This document shows positions 47,367 through 57,893 of a stretch of DNA of 64,000 nt, piece after piece. Source of the DNA: Methylobacterium terricola. Its GTDB lineage: Bacteria > Pseudomonadota > Alphaproteobacteria > Rhizobiales > Beijerinckiaceae. A program made the position numbers and the translations under genes. The stretch's first letter is position 1. The number at the start of each line of letters is the position of its first letter. The notes under the pieces are model-generated. The model was not told the origin of the DNA. It saw nothing but the letters and a program-made list of their open reading frames with translations, and ran no database searches. The stretch lies in the NCBI RefSeq assembly GCF_006151805.1, contig NZ_VDDA01000003.1, positions 186,001 to 250,000 of the forward strand. The letters are read 5' to 3'.

Positions 47367-48333
47367 CAGGCGGCCCTCCGGTCGAGCGGGATGGTGGTGG
47401 CCTGGGGCAGGCTGGCGGTGGCCGTGTCGGCCGGGTCGCTGTCGGCCAGCACCGTGCGGTTGCCGGCATCGACGTTGGTCATCACGGTGTAGAACACCCA
47501 GCACACGCTCAGGATGATCAGGTTGTAGACCAGCGACATCGCCGCCGCCCGGCCGAGATCGAACTGACCGAGCGCCAGCTTGACGAGGTCGATCGACAGG
47601 AAGGTCGTGGCGTTGCCGGGCCCGCCGCCGGTGAGCACGAAGGGCTCGGTGTAGATCATGAACGAGTCCATGAACCGCAGCAGCACGGCGATCAGCAGGA
47701 CCCGGCGCATCTTCGGCAGCTGGATGGTGCGGAAGATCGCCCATTGGCTCGCCCCGTCGATGCGGGCGGCCTGGTAATAGGCATCGGGGATCGACTTCAG
47801 ACCCGCATAGCACAGGAGCGCGACGAGGCTGGTCCAGTGCCAGACGTCCATGGTCACGATGGTGACCCAGGCGGCGAGCGCGGAGCCGGCGTAATTGTAG
47901 TCGATGCCGATCCGGTTGAGGAACGAGCCGAGCAGGCCGATATCGGTGCGGGCGAAGACCTGCCAGATCGTGCCGACGACGTTCCACGGAATCAGCAGCG
48001 GCAGCGCCATCAGCACGAGGCAGAAGGCGACCGAGCGGCCTTCCCGCGGCATCGACAGCGCCACCGCGATGCCGAGCGGCACCTCGATCGCCAGGATGAT
48101 CGCGGAGAACAGGAGGTTGCGCCACAGCGAATCGAAGAAGCGCTCGCCGAACTGGCTCGACGGGTCGAGCAGCTCCTGGAACCAGCCGAGGCCGTTCCAG
48201 AAGAACTGGTTGTTCCCGAACGTGTCCTGGACCGAGTAGTTGACCACCGTCATCAGCGGCAGCACCGCCGAGAAGGCGACGACGGCGAAGACCGGCAGGA
48301 CGAGGAGCCAGGCCTTCTGGTTGACGGTCTTGG

Positions 48334-48337
<4 letters not shown>
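47366..48337 (-). CDS. glpP: Glycerol ABC transporter permease GlpP
   Basis: A 323-aa MalF-type permease. Helices include WLLVLPVFAVVAFSAVLPLM and NLLFSAIILAIEVPLGIAVAL; the EAA loop is SIPDAYYQAARIDGASQWAIFRTIQLPKMR (in part), and the substrate-side TEPFVLTGGGPGNATTFLSID is typical of sugar-type permeases. It overlaps glpT by four bases and glpQ by one, so the transporter genes are translationally coupled. Confidence 0.94.
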
Positions 48338-49419
<1,082 letters not shown>

Positions 49420-49435
49420 GGATCCCCTCCGTGTC

Positions 49436-50521
49436 CTAAGCGGCCGCCGGCAGGTCGAGGGCGGCGGTGCGGCCGCTCTCGTCGAAGACCAGGGCGTGGC
49501 GGGGGTCGAGATAGGCGGTGACGCCTGCGCCGGGCTCGAGCCGGCGCACGCCGGGGACGAGGGCGATCAGGCGGCTCTCGCCGGCATCGACGTGAACGTA
49601 GCTCTCCGAGCCGGTGATCTCGGCGACCGAGACGGTGGCGGGCAAAGCGATCGCGTCGCCCGGCAGCGGGTCGAGGGCGAGGTGGTGGGCGCGAAAGCCG
49701 ATCGTGTAGGTCGCGTCCGGGATGGTCGCTAGCGTGCCGGACGCCCGCACCTGGCCGCCGGTCGGCAGGGTGACCCGGCCGCCGGCCTTCGTCACGCTGA
49801 GCGTATTGAGCGGCGGGTCGGAGAAGACCTTCGCGGTGATCAGGTCGTGGGGCCGGCGGTAGACGTCCGGCGTCGGGCCGACCTGGGTCACCCGGCCCTG
49901 GTGCAGGGTGGCGGTGCGCCCGCCGAGCATCAAGGCCTCGGCCGGCTCGGTGGTGGCGTAGACGAAGATCGCGCCCGTCGCGGCAAAGATCCGCGGCAGC
50001 TCTTCCCGCAATTCCTCGCGCAGCTTGTAATCGAGGTTCGCCAGCGGCTCGTCCATCAGCACGAGGTCGGCGCGCTTGCAGAGCGCCCGGGCGATGGCGG
50101 TGCGCTGCTGCTGGCCGCCCGAGAGCTCGAGCGGCTTGCGCTTGAGGTAGGGTGTGAGCCTGAGAAGCCCCGCGGCCTCCTGCACCCGCGCCTCGATCTC
50201 ACCTTTCGCTACACCGGCGACCCGCATCGGCGAGGCGATGTTCTCGTACACCGACAGCGACGGGTAGTTGATGAACTGCTGGTAGACCATCGCGACGTTG
50301 CGGCGTTGCACCGGCAAGCCGGTCACGTCCTTTCCGTCGGCGATGATCCGGCCCTCGCTCGGCGCCTCAAGCCCGGCCATCAGGCGCATCAGCGTGGTCT
50401 TGCCGGCCAAGGTCTGGCCGAGCAGCACGTTGAGCGAGCCCTTGGGCAGGGCGAGGCTGACGTCGCGGATATGCGTCTCGGGCCCGACCCGCTTGGTGAC
50501 GTTCTCCAGGATCAGGGTCAT
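49436..50521 (-). CDS. glpS: Glycerol ABC transporter ATP-binding protein GlpS (no switch histidine)
   Basis: A 361-aa ATPase. Walker A is unusual, GQTLAGKTT (35-43). The signature LSGGQQQR (133-140) and Walker [10 protein letters not shown] (151-159) are canonical. The H-loop position carries Thr191 ([10 protein letters not shown]) instead of His. A C-terminal TOBE-type domain runs to the end. It lies 16 bp before glpT and 23 bp after glpD in the operon. The missing His should prevent normal hydrolysis at its own ATP site. Confidence 0.93.
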   Translation of the reverse strand: MTLILENVTKRVGPETHIRDVSLALPKGSLNVLLGQTLAGKTTLMRLMAGLEAPSEGRIIADGKDVTGLPVQRRNVAMVYQQFINYPSLSVYENIASPMRVAGVAKGEIEARVQEAAGLLRLTPYLKRKPLELSGGQQQRTAIARALCKRADLVLMDEPLANLDYKLREELREELPRIFAATGAIFVYATTEPAEALMLGGRTATLHQGRVTQVGPTPDVYRRPHDLITAKVFSDPPLNTLSVTKAGGRVTLPTGGQVRASGTLATIPDATYTIGFRAHHLALDPLPGDAIALPATVSVAEITGSESYVHVDAGESRLIALVPGVRRLEPGAGVTAYLDPRHALVFDESGRTAALDLPAAA

Positions 50522-50544
50522 GGCGCCCTCCCGTCTCTTCTTGT

Positions 50545-52134
50545 TCAGGCCGCGTTGGGGGCGGCGGCAGTGCGGCGCATGTAATCGTCGAGGGCGGCGG
50601 CCTCGGCGGGCGTGACCCTAAGGCCGAGCTTCGAGCGGCGCCAGAGCACGTCGTCGGCGTCCATGGCCCATTCGCGGCGCATCAGGTGGCTCACCTCGCG
50701 CTCGGTCAGGTCGGCGCCGAACACCCGGCCGAGATCGGCCATGGCGCGGGCGCCGCTCAGGATGTCCTTCGCGTCGGTGCCGTAGGCCCGCACCAGCCGG
50801 GCGACCAGCGCCTCCGGCACGCCCGGATGCTGGCGCGCGAGCCCGGCCACGACCTCGTCGTAGCTTTCCTTCGGGAAATGGCCGCCCGGCAGGACGGCGC
50901 CCGCGGTCCAGGGGCTTTGGCGGGCCGCCGGCAGGTGATCCTTCAGGCGCTCCAGCGCCGATTCGGCAAGGCGGCGATAGGTGGTGATCTTGCCGCCGAA
51001 CACCGAGAGCATCGCCGGCTGGCCGTCCGGCGCGTCGAGGGTCAGGACGTAGTCGCGGGTGGCCTCCTGGGCCTTCGAGGCGCCGTCGTCGTAGAGCGGG
51101 CGCACGCCGGAATAGGTCCACACCACCTCGTCGCGGGTGACCGGATCGCGGAAATACTCGCTCGCGGCGGCGCAGAGGTAGGTGATCTCCTCCTCGCTCG
51201 CCTGCACGTCGGCGGGGTCGCCCTTGTAGTCGCGGTCGGTGGTGCCGATCAGCGTGAAGTCGCGCTCGTAGGGAATCGCGAAGATGATGCGCTGGTCGGC
51301 GTTCTGGAAGATGTAGGCGCGGTCGTGCTGGAACAGGCGCCGCACCACGATGTGGCTGCCCTGGACCAGCCGCACGCCCTCGGACGAGTTCGCCCGCGCC
51401 ACGCCGGTGAGCACGTTGGCGACCCAGGGGCCGGCGGCGTTGACGAGGGTGCGGGCCCGCACGGTGTCGCGGGCGCCGGTCTGGCGGTCCTCGACCGTCA
51501 GTTCCCACAGGCCGTCGGTGCGGGCCGCGGTGACGACCCGGGTGCGCGGGCGGATCACCGCGCCGCGCTCGGCGGCGTCGCGGGCGTTCAGCACCACGAG
51601 GCGCGAATCCTCGACCCAGCAATCCGAATACTCGAACGCCCGGCGAAAGCCGGGTTTCAGCGGCGCGCCGGCGGGGTCGCGGGTGAGGTCGAGGGTGCGG
51701 GTGCCGGGCAGGCGCTTGCGGCCGCCGAGGTTGTCGTAGAGCAGGAGCCCGAGGCGCAGGAGCCAGCCGGGCCTGAGGCCGGAATGGTGCGGCAGCACGA
51801 AGCGCAACGGCCAGACGATGTGGGGCGCCATGCCCCACAACACCTCGCGCTCCATCAGGGCCTCGCGGACCAGGCGGAACTCGTAATGTTCGAGGTAGCG
51901 CAGGCCGCCGTGGATCAGCTTGGTCGAGGTCGAGGAGGTACCGCTGGCAAGGTCGTTCTGCTCGAACAGCACCACCGAGGCGCCGCGGCCGACCGCATCG
52001 CGGGCGATGCCGCAGCCATTGATGCCGCCGCCGATCACCGCGAGGTCGAACACCCCGCGCTCGTCGCCGGGCTGCTGGCGCCTGGGGGCCAAAGCCACCT
52101 CCCTGTCGAAGCCTTTCGGCTCTTTCGTTTGCAT
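50545..52134 (-). CDS. glpD: Aerobic glycerol-3-phosphate dehydrogenase
   Basis: A 529-aa FAD enzyme that oxidises glycerol-3-phosphate to dihydroxyacetone phosphate and feeds electrons to quinone at the inner membrane. The FAD-binding FDLAVIGGGINGCGIARDAVGRG opens the fold near residue 28, followed by the GlpD signature SSTSTKLIHGGLRYLEHYEFRLV. ERDFTLIGTTDRDYKGDP and WTYSGVRPLYDDG are also typical. It follows glpR with a 91-bp gap that contains a likely operator. Confidence 0.96.
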   Translation of the reverse strand: MQTKEPKGFDREVALAPRRQQPGDERGVFDLAVIGGGINGCGIARDAVGRGASVVLFEQNDLASGTSSTSTKLIHGGLRYLEHYEFRLVREALMEREVLWGMAPHIVWPLRFVLPHHSGLRPGWLLRLGLLLYDNLGGRKRLPGTRTLDLTRDPAGAPLKPGFRRAFEYSDCWVEDSRLVVLNARDAAERGAVIRPRTRVVTAARTDGLWELTVEDRQTGARDTVRARTLVNAAGPWVANVLTGVARANSSEGVRLVQGSHIVVRRLFQHDRAYIFQNADQRIIFAIPYERDFTLIGTTDRDYKGDPADVQASEEEITYLCAAASEYFRDPVTRDEVVWTYSGVRPLYDDGASKAQEATRDYVLTLDAPDGQPAMLSVFGGKITTYRRLAESALERLKDHLPAARQSPWTAGAVLPGGHFPKESYDEVVAGLARQHPGVPEALVARLVRAYGTDAKDILSGARAMADLGRVFGADLTEREVSHLMRREWAMDADDVLWRRSKLGLRVTPAEAAALDDYMRRTAAAPNAA

Positions 52135-52174
52135 CCTGCCGCGAATCTAGCTGCGGCGAAGGGCTGACGCAAGC

Positions 52175-52223
52175 GAAACCGAAAACGGGAAGGCGCGAAC
52201 GAAAGTCGAAGATTTTCGGTTTC
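52175..52223. promoter_or_regulatory. Inverted repeat, likely GlpR operator in front of glpD
   Basis: GAAACCGAAAA (52175-52185) and TTTTCGGTTTC (52213-52223) are perfect complements, with further CGAA elements between them. It lies between the glpR stop and the glpD start. DeoR-type regulators bind CGAAA-containing inverted repeats, so GlpR is the best candidate ligand. Confidence 0.6.
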
Positions 52224-52225
52224 AG

Positions 52226-53035
52226 CTACTCGGCGGCGTCGGAGGTCTCGTGCGCGCCCAGTCCGGCCTCGACCAGCTCGACGCGGTTCACCGCGCACAT
52301 CTCCCGCAGGGCCGCCGAGGGCATCGCGTCGGTGACGAAGTAGTCGAGTTCGCGCAGGTGGCCGACCCGGATCGGCGCCGAACGGTCGAGCTTCAGCTTG
52401 TCGGCGACCAGAATCACCCGGCGGGCATTCTCGATGATGGCGCGGGCGACCCGCACCTCGCGGTAGTCGAAATCGAGCAGCGTCCCGTCCTCGTCGATCG
52501 CCGAGGCACCGATCACCGCATAATCGACCTTGAACTGGTTGATGAAATCGACCGCCGCCGAACCGATCACCGCCCCGTCGGCCCGCCTCACCGGCCCGCC
52601 GGCGACGATCAGGCTCATCTTCGGGTGGCGGTAGAGCAGGGTTGCCACGTTGAGGTTGTTGGTGATGACGAGCAGGTCCTCGTGGTCGCCGAGGGCACGG
52701 GCCACCTCCTCGGTGGTGGTGCCGATATTGATGAACAGCGAGGCGCTGTTGGGGATCAGCCGTGCCGCCGCCTCGCCGATCGCCCGCTTCTCGCCGTGGG
52801 CGACGAGGCGGCGCGCCTCGTAGGACACGTTCTCGACGCCCGACGCCACCACGGCGCCGCCATGGATGCGCGACAGGAGCCGGCTGTCGCACAATTCGTT
52901 CAGGTCCTTGCGGATCGTCTGCGGCGTCACCTCGAACCGCGCCGCCAGCTCCTCGACGCTGACCCGCCCGTGCAGGCGGGCGAGAGCGAGGATGTCCTGC
53001 TGGCGTTGGGAAACCTGGTCGATCACGACGCGCAT
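52226..53035 (-). CDS. glpR: DeoR-family glycerol-3-phosphate regulon repressor
   Basis: A 269-aa repressor. The N-terminal helix-turn-helix ([38 protein letters not shown], in part the DeoR signature) spans residues 9-57. The C-terminal DeoRC sensor domain has [26 protein letters not shown] and [22 protein letters not shown]. In this family glycerol-3-phosphate releases it from DNA. The ATG at 53035 is where homologues start. It heads the glp genes on the same strand. Confidence 0.95.
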   Translation of the reverse strand: MRVVIDQVSQRQQDILALARLHGRVSVEELAARFEVTPQTIRKDLNELCDSRLLSRIHGGAVVASGVENVSYEARRLVAHGEKRAIGEAAARLIPNSASLFINIGTTTEEVARALGDHEDLLVITNNLNVATLLYRHPKMSLIVAGGPVRRADGAVIGSAAVDFINQFKVDYAVIGASAIDEDGTLLDFDYREVRVARAIIENARRVILVADKLKLDRSAPIRVGHLRELDYFVTDAMPSAALREMCAVNRVELVEAGLGAHETSDAAE

Positions 53036-53157
53036 GCCTGTTCTTGCCCGCGCGAGGCCGCGGGGACGGGCATTGTCGGGGCAAGCGGGGGCAGGCGCAA
53101 TCGGGGGTGGGGGGGATGGTGCGAGCGCGCGCAGGACCAAGCCACCCACTGGTCGGG

Positions 53158-53172
53158 TACCAAATTTTGGTA
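53158..53172. promoter_or_regulatory. 15-bp palindrome upstream of parD, likely ParD operator
   Basis: TACCAAA-T-TTTGGTA, a perfect palindrome 22 bp before the parD ATG. Antitoxins of this ribbon-helix-helix family bind short palindromes over their own promoter. Confidence 0.55.
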
Positions 53173-53194
53173 TATGGCGCCGGCGGAGGTCGCT

Positions 53195-53440
53195 ATGGCT
53201 CGCAACACGTCGGTTTCGCTCGGTGAGCACTTCACGCAATTCATCGATCGGCAGGTCGAAGGCGGTCGATACGGCTCAGCCAGTGATGTCGTCCGCGCCG
53301 GATTGCGCCTTCTCGAAGAGCGGGAGGCGAAGCTCGAAGCCTTGCGATCCGCTCTGATCGAGGGTGAAGCCAGCGGTGACGTCCAGGATTTCGACACCGA
53401 CACGTTCCTGGCATCCATGCGCCGCTCCGGCGGGCAATAA
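53195..53440 (+). CDS. parD: ParD-family antitoxin
   Basis: An 81-aa type II antitoxin. The N-terminal ribbon-helix-helix DNA-binding part is [20 protein letters not shown], followed by the diagnostic [20 protein letters not shown], and a C-terminal toxin-binding tail. CGGAGG lies 7 nt before the ATG. The gene is intact, while the toxin frame that follows directly (stop TAA, then GTG) is interrupted. Composition is lower in GC than the neighbours, as is common for mobile toxin-antitoxin modules. Confidence 0.94.
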   Translation: MARNTSVSLGEHFTQFIDRQVEGGRYGSASDVVRAGLRLLEEREAKLEALRSALIEGEASGDVQDFDTDTFLASMRRSGGQ

Positions 53441-53731
53441 GTGCGCATTCGCCTTTCCGCTGCCGCTCGCCGCGACTTATCCGGCATCTGAACCTATTCG
53501 GCCGAGCGCTGGGACGAAGCGCAGGCTGACCGCTATGTTCAGACCATCGCAGATGGTTTCGACCGCTTGGCCAGCGGCACGGCGCGAGGCCGCAGGGTCG
53601 ACGATGTCCGCCCTGGATACGTCAAGCTCGTGGTTGGTTCACACGTCATCTTCTATCGAAGCCGTACCGGCGACGTGATCGAGATCGTGCGTATCCTGCA
53701 TCAGCGGATGGATTTCGATCGCCATTTGTGA
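53441..53731 (+). pseudogene. parE: ParE toxin gene interrupted by a premature TGA
   Basis: The frame opens with GTG directly after the parD TAA and runs 96 codons to TGA at 53729-53731, but codon 17 is TGA (53489-53491). Around it the reading is RIRLSAAARRDLSGI-stop-TYSAERWDEAQADRYV, where ParE proteins have Trp (TGG), so a single G-to-A change explains it. The rest (GRRVDDVRPGYVKLVVGSHVIFY, IEIVRILHQRMDFDRHL in part) is a normal ParE fold with no further lesion. It was not reported as a frame because of the stop. The toxin is probably inactive. Confidence 0.88.
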
Positions 53732-53759
53732 GGTGGCTGCGTCTCAAGCCGCAAATACC

Positions 53760-54839
53760 TCACACGATCCCCCACGCCCGGTACCGCCGCCGCTCCGTCA
53801 ACTCCCGCGGCCGGGCGGATCCGAGCTCCGCCAGCATCCCCTCCACCGCCTGCGGGGTGACCGCGAGCGCCCGGGCGGCGCTCGCAACCGTCACGAGGGG
53901 CGTGGCGACGAACAGGTCGACGAGTTGCGGCAGCCGGGAGGTCCGGCGCTTGGCCGCGCAGGCGCGCAGCATCACCGTCCGGGCGAGCGTCAGGCGGTCG
54001 AGGTCGCGCCCGGCGGCGCGGGCCGAGGTCTCGACCACCCCGAGGAGGGCGACCAGCCGGTCGGCGAGCGGCAGCGCCCGCGACCAGCGCGCCCGGCTCT
54101 CGCGCAGGCCCAGCGACAGCGCCGGCAGATGGGCCTGGGCCTTGCCCCGGGACCGCAGCAGGGCCGCCGCCGCGAGGGGGCCGCGATGGCCCTGGCGCGG
54201 GGCCGGATCGAGCACCAGCCAGGCATCGAGGGCCACGGCGGCGGCGAGCACGGCCGGCAGATCGCGCGTGTCGTCGAGGACCCGCCGCCAGGTCGTGACC
54301 GGGCAACCCGCGACCGGATCCCCGGGCGCCGGGTGCGAGGCCGGCCCGCCCGCCTCGACGCGGGCGAGGGTGCGGCTGGTGCGCAGGAGCAGCCGGTCGA
54401 TGGCCGCGAAGGCCGGGTCGGCCGCTTCCGCCAGCTCATACCGGTCCTCCTCGTCCTCGGGCTCGGGCGCCTCGGGTTCGGGCCCGGCCAGCAGCGACCA
54501 GCCGGCGGCGGAGAAGGCCCAGCCCGGGGCCGCGGCGGCGAGGCGGCGGCGGTCGGCGAGCACGGCGACGGCGCGCCCCAGCGCCAGGGTCGGGCGGCGC
54601 ACGTCCATCGCCGCCTCGTGCAGCACCAGATCCTCCAGGGCGACGAGCTCGCCGTCGAGATGCAGGGCGGCCTGGGCGTCGAACAGGTGCGCCCGCGCCC
54701 GGACCCCGTCGGCCAGCACCGGCTCGGCCCGGGCGAGGCGTTCGTCGAGGCGGACCAGCGCGTCGGAGGCGGATTCCAGGGGGACGGCGAGGCGCCGCCA
54801 TGCGGCGGGCGGATGGAGCGTGTCGAGATCGTAAACCAT
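53760..54839 (-). CDS. DUF1612 / RHE_PE00001-family protein with C-terminal helix-turn-helix
   Basis: A 359-aa protein starting MVYDLDTLHPPAAWRRLAVP. Typical DUF1612 segments are ASDALVRLDERLARAEPV, FDAQAALHLDGELVALEDLVLHEAAMDVR (in part) and VLDDTRDLPAVLAAAVALDAW. The C-terminus holds a helix-turn-helix (ASAARALAVTPQAVEGMLAELG) and ends LTERRRYRAWGIV, like Fic-associated DNA-binding tails. The family is common on rhizobial plasmids. Function unknown. It lies next to ParDE, which suggests a small block of mobile-DNA origin. Confidence 0.82.
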   Translation of the reverse strand: MVYDLDTLHPPAAWRRLAVPLESASDALVRLDERLARAEPVLADGVRARAHLFDAQAALHLDGELVALEDLVLHEAAMDVRRPTLALGRAVAVLADRRRLAAAAPGWAFSAAGWSLLAGPEPEAPEPEDEEDRYELAEAADPAFAAIDRLLLRTSRTLARVEAGGPASHPAPGDPVAGCPVTTWRRVLDDTRDLPAVLAAAVALDAWLVLDPAPRQGHRGPLAAAALLRSRGKAQAHLPALSLGLRESRARWSRALPLADRLVALLGVVETSARAAGRDLDRLTLARTVMLRACAAKRRTSRLPQLVDLFVATPLVTVASAARALAVTPQAVEGMLAELGSARPRELTERRRYRAWGIV

Positions 54840-54940
54840 TGCGGCGGCACGATACGGAAACTCATCCTCAAGGGAAGAGCCGCTTCGCTTGGTTTATCCA
54901 GGATCCGCATAGTGGCCACAGGTCCGTCGATGCCGGCTTG

Positions 54941-54961
54941 ACGTGGGCAAGAGTCCCACGT
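54941..54961. promoter_or_regulatory. Inverted repeat in the promoter region of the glycan cluster
   Basis: ACGTGGG-CAAGAGT-CCCACGT, overlapping a TTGACG box at 54938-54943. It is 110 bp upstream of the first glycosyltransferase gene and could be an operator. No clear -10 element follows. Confidence 0.4.
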
Positions 54962-55071
54962 AGCCCGGATCACGGCCGATCGTCCTCCCGGCCGGACGGT
55001 GCCGCCACAATGTCGCTGCCCGGCCGGCGCATTGACCCGCCCCGACGGCCCACACTGCGACGAGGCCCCCC

Positions 55072-56049
55072 GTGACCCATCCCGACGCCGCGCCGGACGC
55101 GGGCGCGCGCCGGCCCTCGGCCGAGACATCCTGCGAGACGCCCCTGCCGCCCTCTCCCGCCCCCGCGCCAGTCGCCATCGGCATCACGGTGTTCCGGCCG
55201 ACGCCGGAGCAGGTCGCGACCTTGCGCGCCCGGGTCGCGGCGGAGGCGCGTCCGACGATCGTGTTCGACAATGGCGGCCTGCCGGCGTCAGTCGCCGCCC
55301 ACCTCACGGCATGCGGCGCCCGGGTCCTGTCGGCGGGCGACAATATCGGGGTCGGCGGCGCCCTCGACGCCATCGCCCGGGCGGCCACCGCGGCGGGAGC
55401 CGCACAGGTGCTGCTCCTCGACCAGGACGCCGTGTTCACGCCGGCCCAGGTCTCGGAGCTGGAAGCGGCGATGGCGCGCCTGCGGGCCCTGAGCCAGCCT
55501 CCGGCCGTGGTCGGCCCCCGGCCGGAGGCGGCGCCCGGCCGCAAGGCGCCGGCCTATCCGCGTCGGCCGGAGATCCCGGATTTCGGCTCCCTCGTACCGG
55601 TGGCGTTCCTGGCCACCTCCGGCTCGCTCATCGACCTTCAGGCCTATGCCCGCATCGGCCCGTTCCGGAGCGACTTCTTCATCGACGGCGTCGACCTCGA
55701 ATGGTGCTTCCGCGCCTGGGCGAAGGGCTATGGCTGCTGGATGGAGACGCGGACCGCCCTCCCCCACCATGTCGGGGGCGGGGTGATCCGCTGGCAGCTG
55801 CTCGGCATCGAGATGCCGCGCCAGCCGCCCTTCCGGATGGCGGCCTACCTGCGCAACAGCGTCTATGCCTGGCGGCTGCCGCACGTGCCCCGGGCCTGGC
55901 GTCTCCGCCAGGCTGCCTACCTGCCGCTCCAGGCCCTGCTCTACTGGGCCGATTCCGGCTATCGCCCCCGCGTGCTCGCCCAGCTCGCCGGCGCCGTGCT
56001 CGACGGCCTGCGCGGCCGGCTCGGGCGGCCGAAAGGATTGCCGCGATGA
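55072..56049 (+). CDS. Glycosyltransferase family 2 (rhamnosyltransferase-like)
   Basis: A 325-aa GT-A fold enzyme. After a ~35-residue Pro/Ala-rich N-terminus, the fold starts at VAIGITVFRPTPEQ; the donor-binding LLLDQDAVFTP carries the acidic motif, and the acceptor region FFIDGVDLEWCFRAWAKGYGCW is typical of WbbL-like rhamnosyltransferases. The start is GTG at 55072. It is the first gene of a surface-glycan cluster and overlaps the next glycosyltransferase by four bases (ATGA). Confidence 0.88.
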   Translation: MTHPDAAPDAGARRPSAETSCETPLPPSPAPAPVAIGITVFRPTPEQVATLRARVAAEARPTIVFDNGGLPASVAAHLTACGARVLSAGDNIGVGGALDAIARAATAAGAAQVLLLDQDAVFTPAQVSELEAAMARLRALSQPPAVVGPRPEAAPGRKAPAYPRRPEIPDFGSLVPVAFLATSGSLIDLQAYARIGPFRSDFFIDGVDLEWCFRAWAKGYGCWMETRTALPHHVGGGVIRWQLLGIEMPRQPPFRMAAYLRNSVYAWRLPHVPRAWRLRQAAYLPLQALLYWADSGYRPRVLAQLAGAVLDGLRGRLGRPKGLPR

Positions 56050-57005
56050 CCGACACCTCCCCCGCCCTCGACGTGGTGATCGTCAACTGGAACGGCGGCG
56101 CCCTGCTGCGGGCCTGCCTCGCCAGCCTGGCGGCGGCGGAAGACCGCCTCGGCGAAACCTTGAGCGTGCGGGTCGTCGTGGTCGACAACGCCTCGACCGA
56201 CGGCTCGCTTGCGGAGCTTCCGCGCCTGCGACATGGCCCGGAGGTGATCGCCAACCCGGACAACCAGGGCTTCGGCCGGGCCTGCAATGCCGGCGCGGCG
56301 CGGGGGCAGGCTCCGGCGATCCTGTTCCTCAACCCCGACGCGCGGGTGACCGCCGCGAGCCTCGCCGGCGCCCATGCGGCGCTGATGGCGGATCCGGCCG
56401 CCGGCATCGTCGGGGCGCAGCTCCTCGACGAGGCCGGCGCGGTGCAGCGTTCCTGCGCCCGGCGGCCGAGTGCCGGCTCGCTCATCGGCCAGGCGCTGCT
56501 CCTCGACCGGGCGCGGCTGGTGCCCTCGCACTTCATGACCGAGTGGGACCACGCCGAGGACCGGGCGGTCGATCAGGTGATGGGCGCCTTCCTGATGATC
56601 CGCCGGTCGCTGTTTACGGATCTCGGCGGCTTCGACGCGCGCTTCTTCGTCTATTACGAGGATGTCGATCTCTGCGCCCGGGCCCAGGATGCGGGCTTCT
56701 CGGTGCGGCATCTGGCCGGCATCACCGTGCGGCACGAGGGCCAGGGCACGACGCGGGCGGCCAAGGCCCATCGCCTGGCCTGCTTTCTCGAGAGCCAGAT
56801 CCGCTACGCCGCCAAGCATCACGGCCGGGCGACGGCGCTCGCCCTGGTGGCGACGGCCTTCGGCGCGCAGGTCCCCCTGCGCCTCGTCCAGGCGCTGGTG
56901 CGGCGCTCGGGCACCGAGGCCGGCGAGGTGCTGCGCGGGGCGGGCCTGCTCGCCCGGGCGCTGCCCGGCCTGTTGCGGACGATCGGCGCGCCGGCGCCGC
57001 GCTGA
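56046..57005 (+). CDS. Glycosyltransferase family 2
   Basis: A 319-aa enzyme: LDVVIVNWNGGALLRACLASL at the start, VVVVDNASTDGSL for nucleotide binding, NPDNQGFGRACNAGA, ILFLNPDARV (the metal-binding acidic motif) and FFVYYEDVDLCARAQDAGF with the ED catalytic pair. This is the WcaA/WbbL type. Donor and acceptor are unknown. It is coupled to the preceding gene through ATGA. Confidence 0.92.
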   Translation: MTDTSPALDVVIVNWNGGALLRACLASLAAAEDRLGETLSVRVVVVDNASTDGSLAELPRLRHGPEVIANPDNQGFGRACNAGAARGQAPAILFLNPDARVTAASLAGAHAALMADPAAGIVGAQLLDEAGAVQRSCARRPSAGSLIGQALLLDRARLVPSHFMTEWDHAEDRAVDQVMGAFLMIRRSLFTDLGGFDARFFVYYEDVDLCARAQDAGFSVRHLAGITVRHEGQGTTRAAKAHRLACFLESQIRYAAKHHGRATALALVATAFGAQVPLRLVQALVRRSGTEAGEVLRGAGLLARALPGLLRTIGAPAPR

Positions 57006-57122
57006 CCGCCCTTCCCTACGGTTTTTCGGACACAGCCCGCGGCTCATCGCGCCTCCGGACAGTCCGGGGGCTGGCGACCTTGCGCAAGGTTGCCTAGAGG
57101 AGGAAAAAACCTCGGACTCTCC

Positions 57123-57893
57123 ATGCTGCACGGGAAGAAGATCGCCGTCGTCCTGCCGGCCTACAATGCTGCGGCGACCCTACGGCGCACCTATGCCGAA
57201 ATTCCCCTCGACGTCGTCGACGACGTCATCCTGGTCGACGATGCCAGCCGCGACGACACCGTGGCGGTGGCGGACGAGCTCGGCCTGACGACGATCCGGC
57301 ACGCCCGCAATTGCGGCTACGGCGGCAACCAGAAGACCTGCTACCGCACGGCGCTCGCCCGCGGCGCCGATATCGTGGTGATGCTCCACCCCGACTACCA
57401 GTACGCGCCGCGCCTCGTCACCGCGATGGCCTCGATGATCGTCTCGGGCGAGTACGACGCGGTCTTGGCCTCGCGCATCCTCGGCAAGGGGGCGCTTGCC
57501 GGCGGCATGCCGCTCTACAAGTACGTCGCCAATCGGGGCCTCACCTTCGTGCAGAACCTGCTGATGGGCCAGAAGCTGTCGGAGTATCACAGCGGCTACC
57601 GCGCCTGGAGCCGCACGGTGCTGGAGGCTCTTCCCCTCGACAGCTGCTCGGACGACTTCGTGTTCGACAACCAGATGCTGGCCCAGGCGATGGACGCCGA
57701 GTTCCGCATCGGCGAGATCTCCTGCCCGACCCGCTACTTCCCCGAGGCCTCCTCGATCAACTTCCGCCGCAGCGTCGTCTACGGCCTCGGCGTGCTCAAG
57801 ACCGCGCTCGTGTACCGGCTGCACCGCTGGGGCCTGCGGACCGACCCGCTCTTCGCCGCGCCCGCGGCGGGCGCCGTGCGGGTGCAGCCGTGA
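57123..57893 (+). CDS. Glycosyltransferase family 2, polyprenyl-phosphate type (DPM-like)
   Basis: A 256-aa enzyme: [54 protein letters not shown] and [12 protein letters not shown] with the metal-binding Asp motif. The C-terminus lacks multiple membrane helices. Such proteins make polyprenyl-phosphate sugars or act as UDP-sugar transferases; which applies is not clear. The ATG at 57123 is used; an AGGAGG 20 nt upstream is too distant to be its usual ribosome site. It overlaps the following gene (GTGA). Confidence 0.9.
   Translation: MLHGKKIAVVLPAYNAAATLRRTYAEIPLDVVDDVILVDDASRDDTVAVADELGLTTIRHARNCGYGGNQKTCYRTALARGADIVVMLHPDYQYAPRLVTAMASMIVSGEYDAVLASRILGKGALAGGMPLYKYVANRGLTFVQNLLMGQKLSEYHSGYRAWSRTVLEALPLDSCSDDFVFDNQMLAQAMDAEFRIGEISCPTRYFPEASSINFRRSVVYGLGVLKTALVYRLHRWGLRTDPLFAAPAAGAVRVQP

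Noticed and set aside
53489..53491. TGA in parE as a recoded (selenocysteine) codon
   Set aside because: No SECIS-like hairpin follows, ParE toxins have Trp here and a single base change explains the stop.
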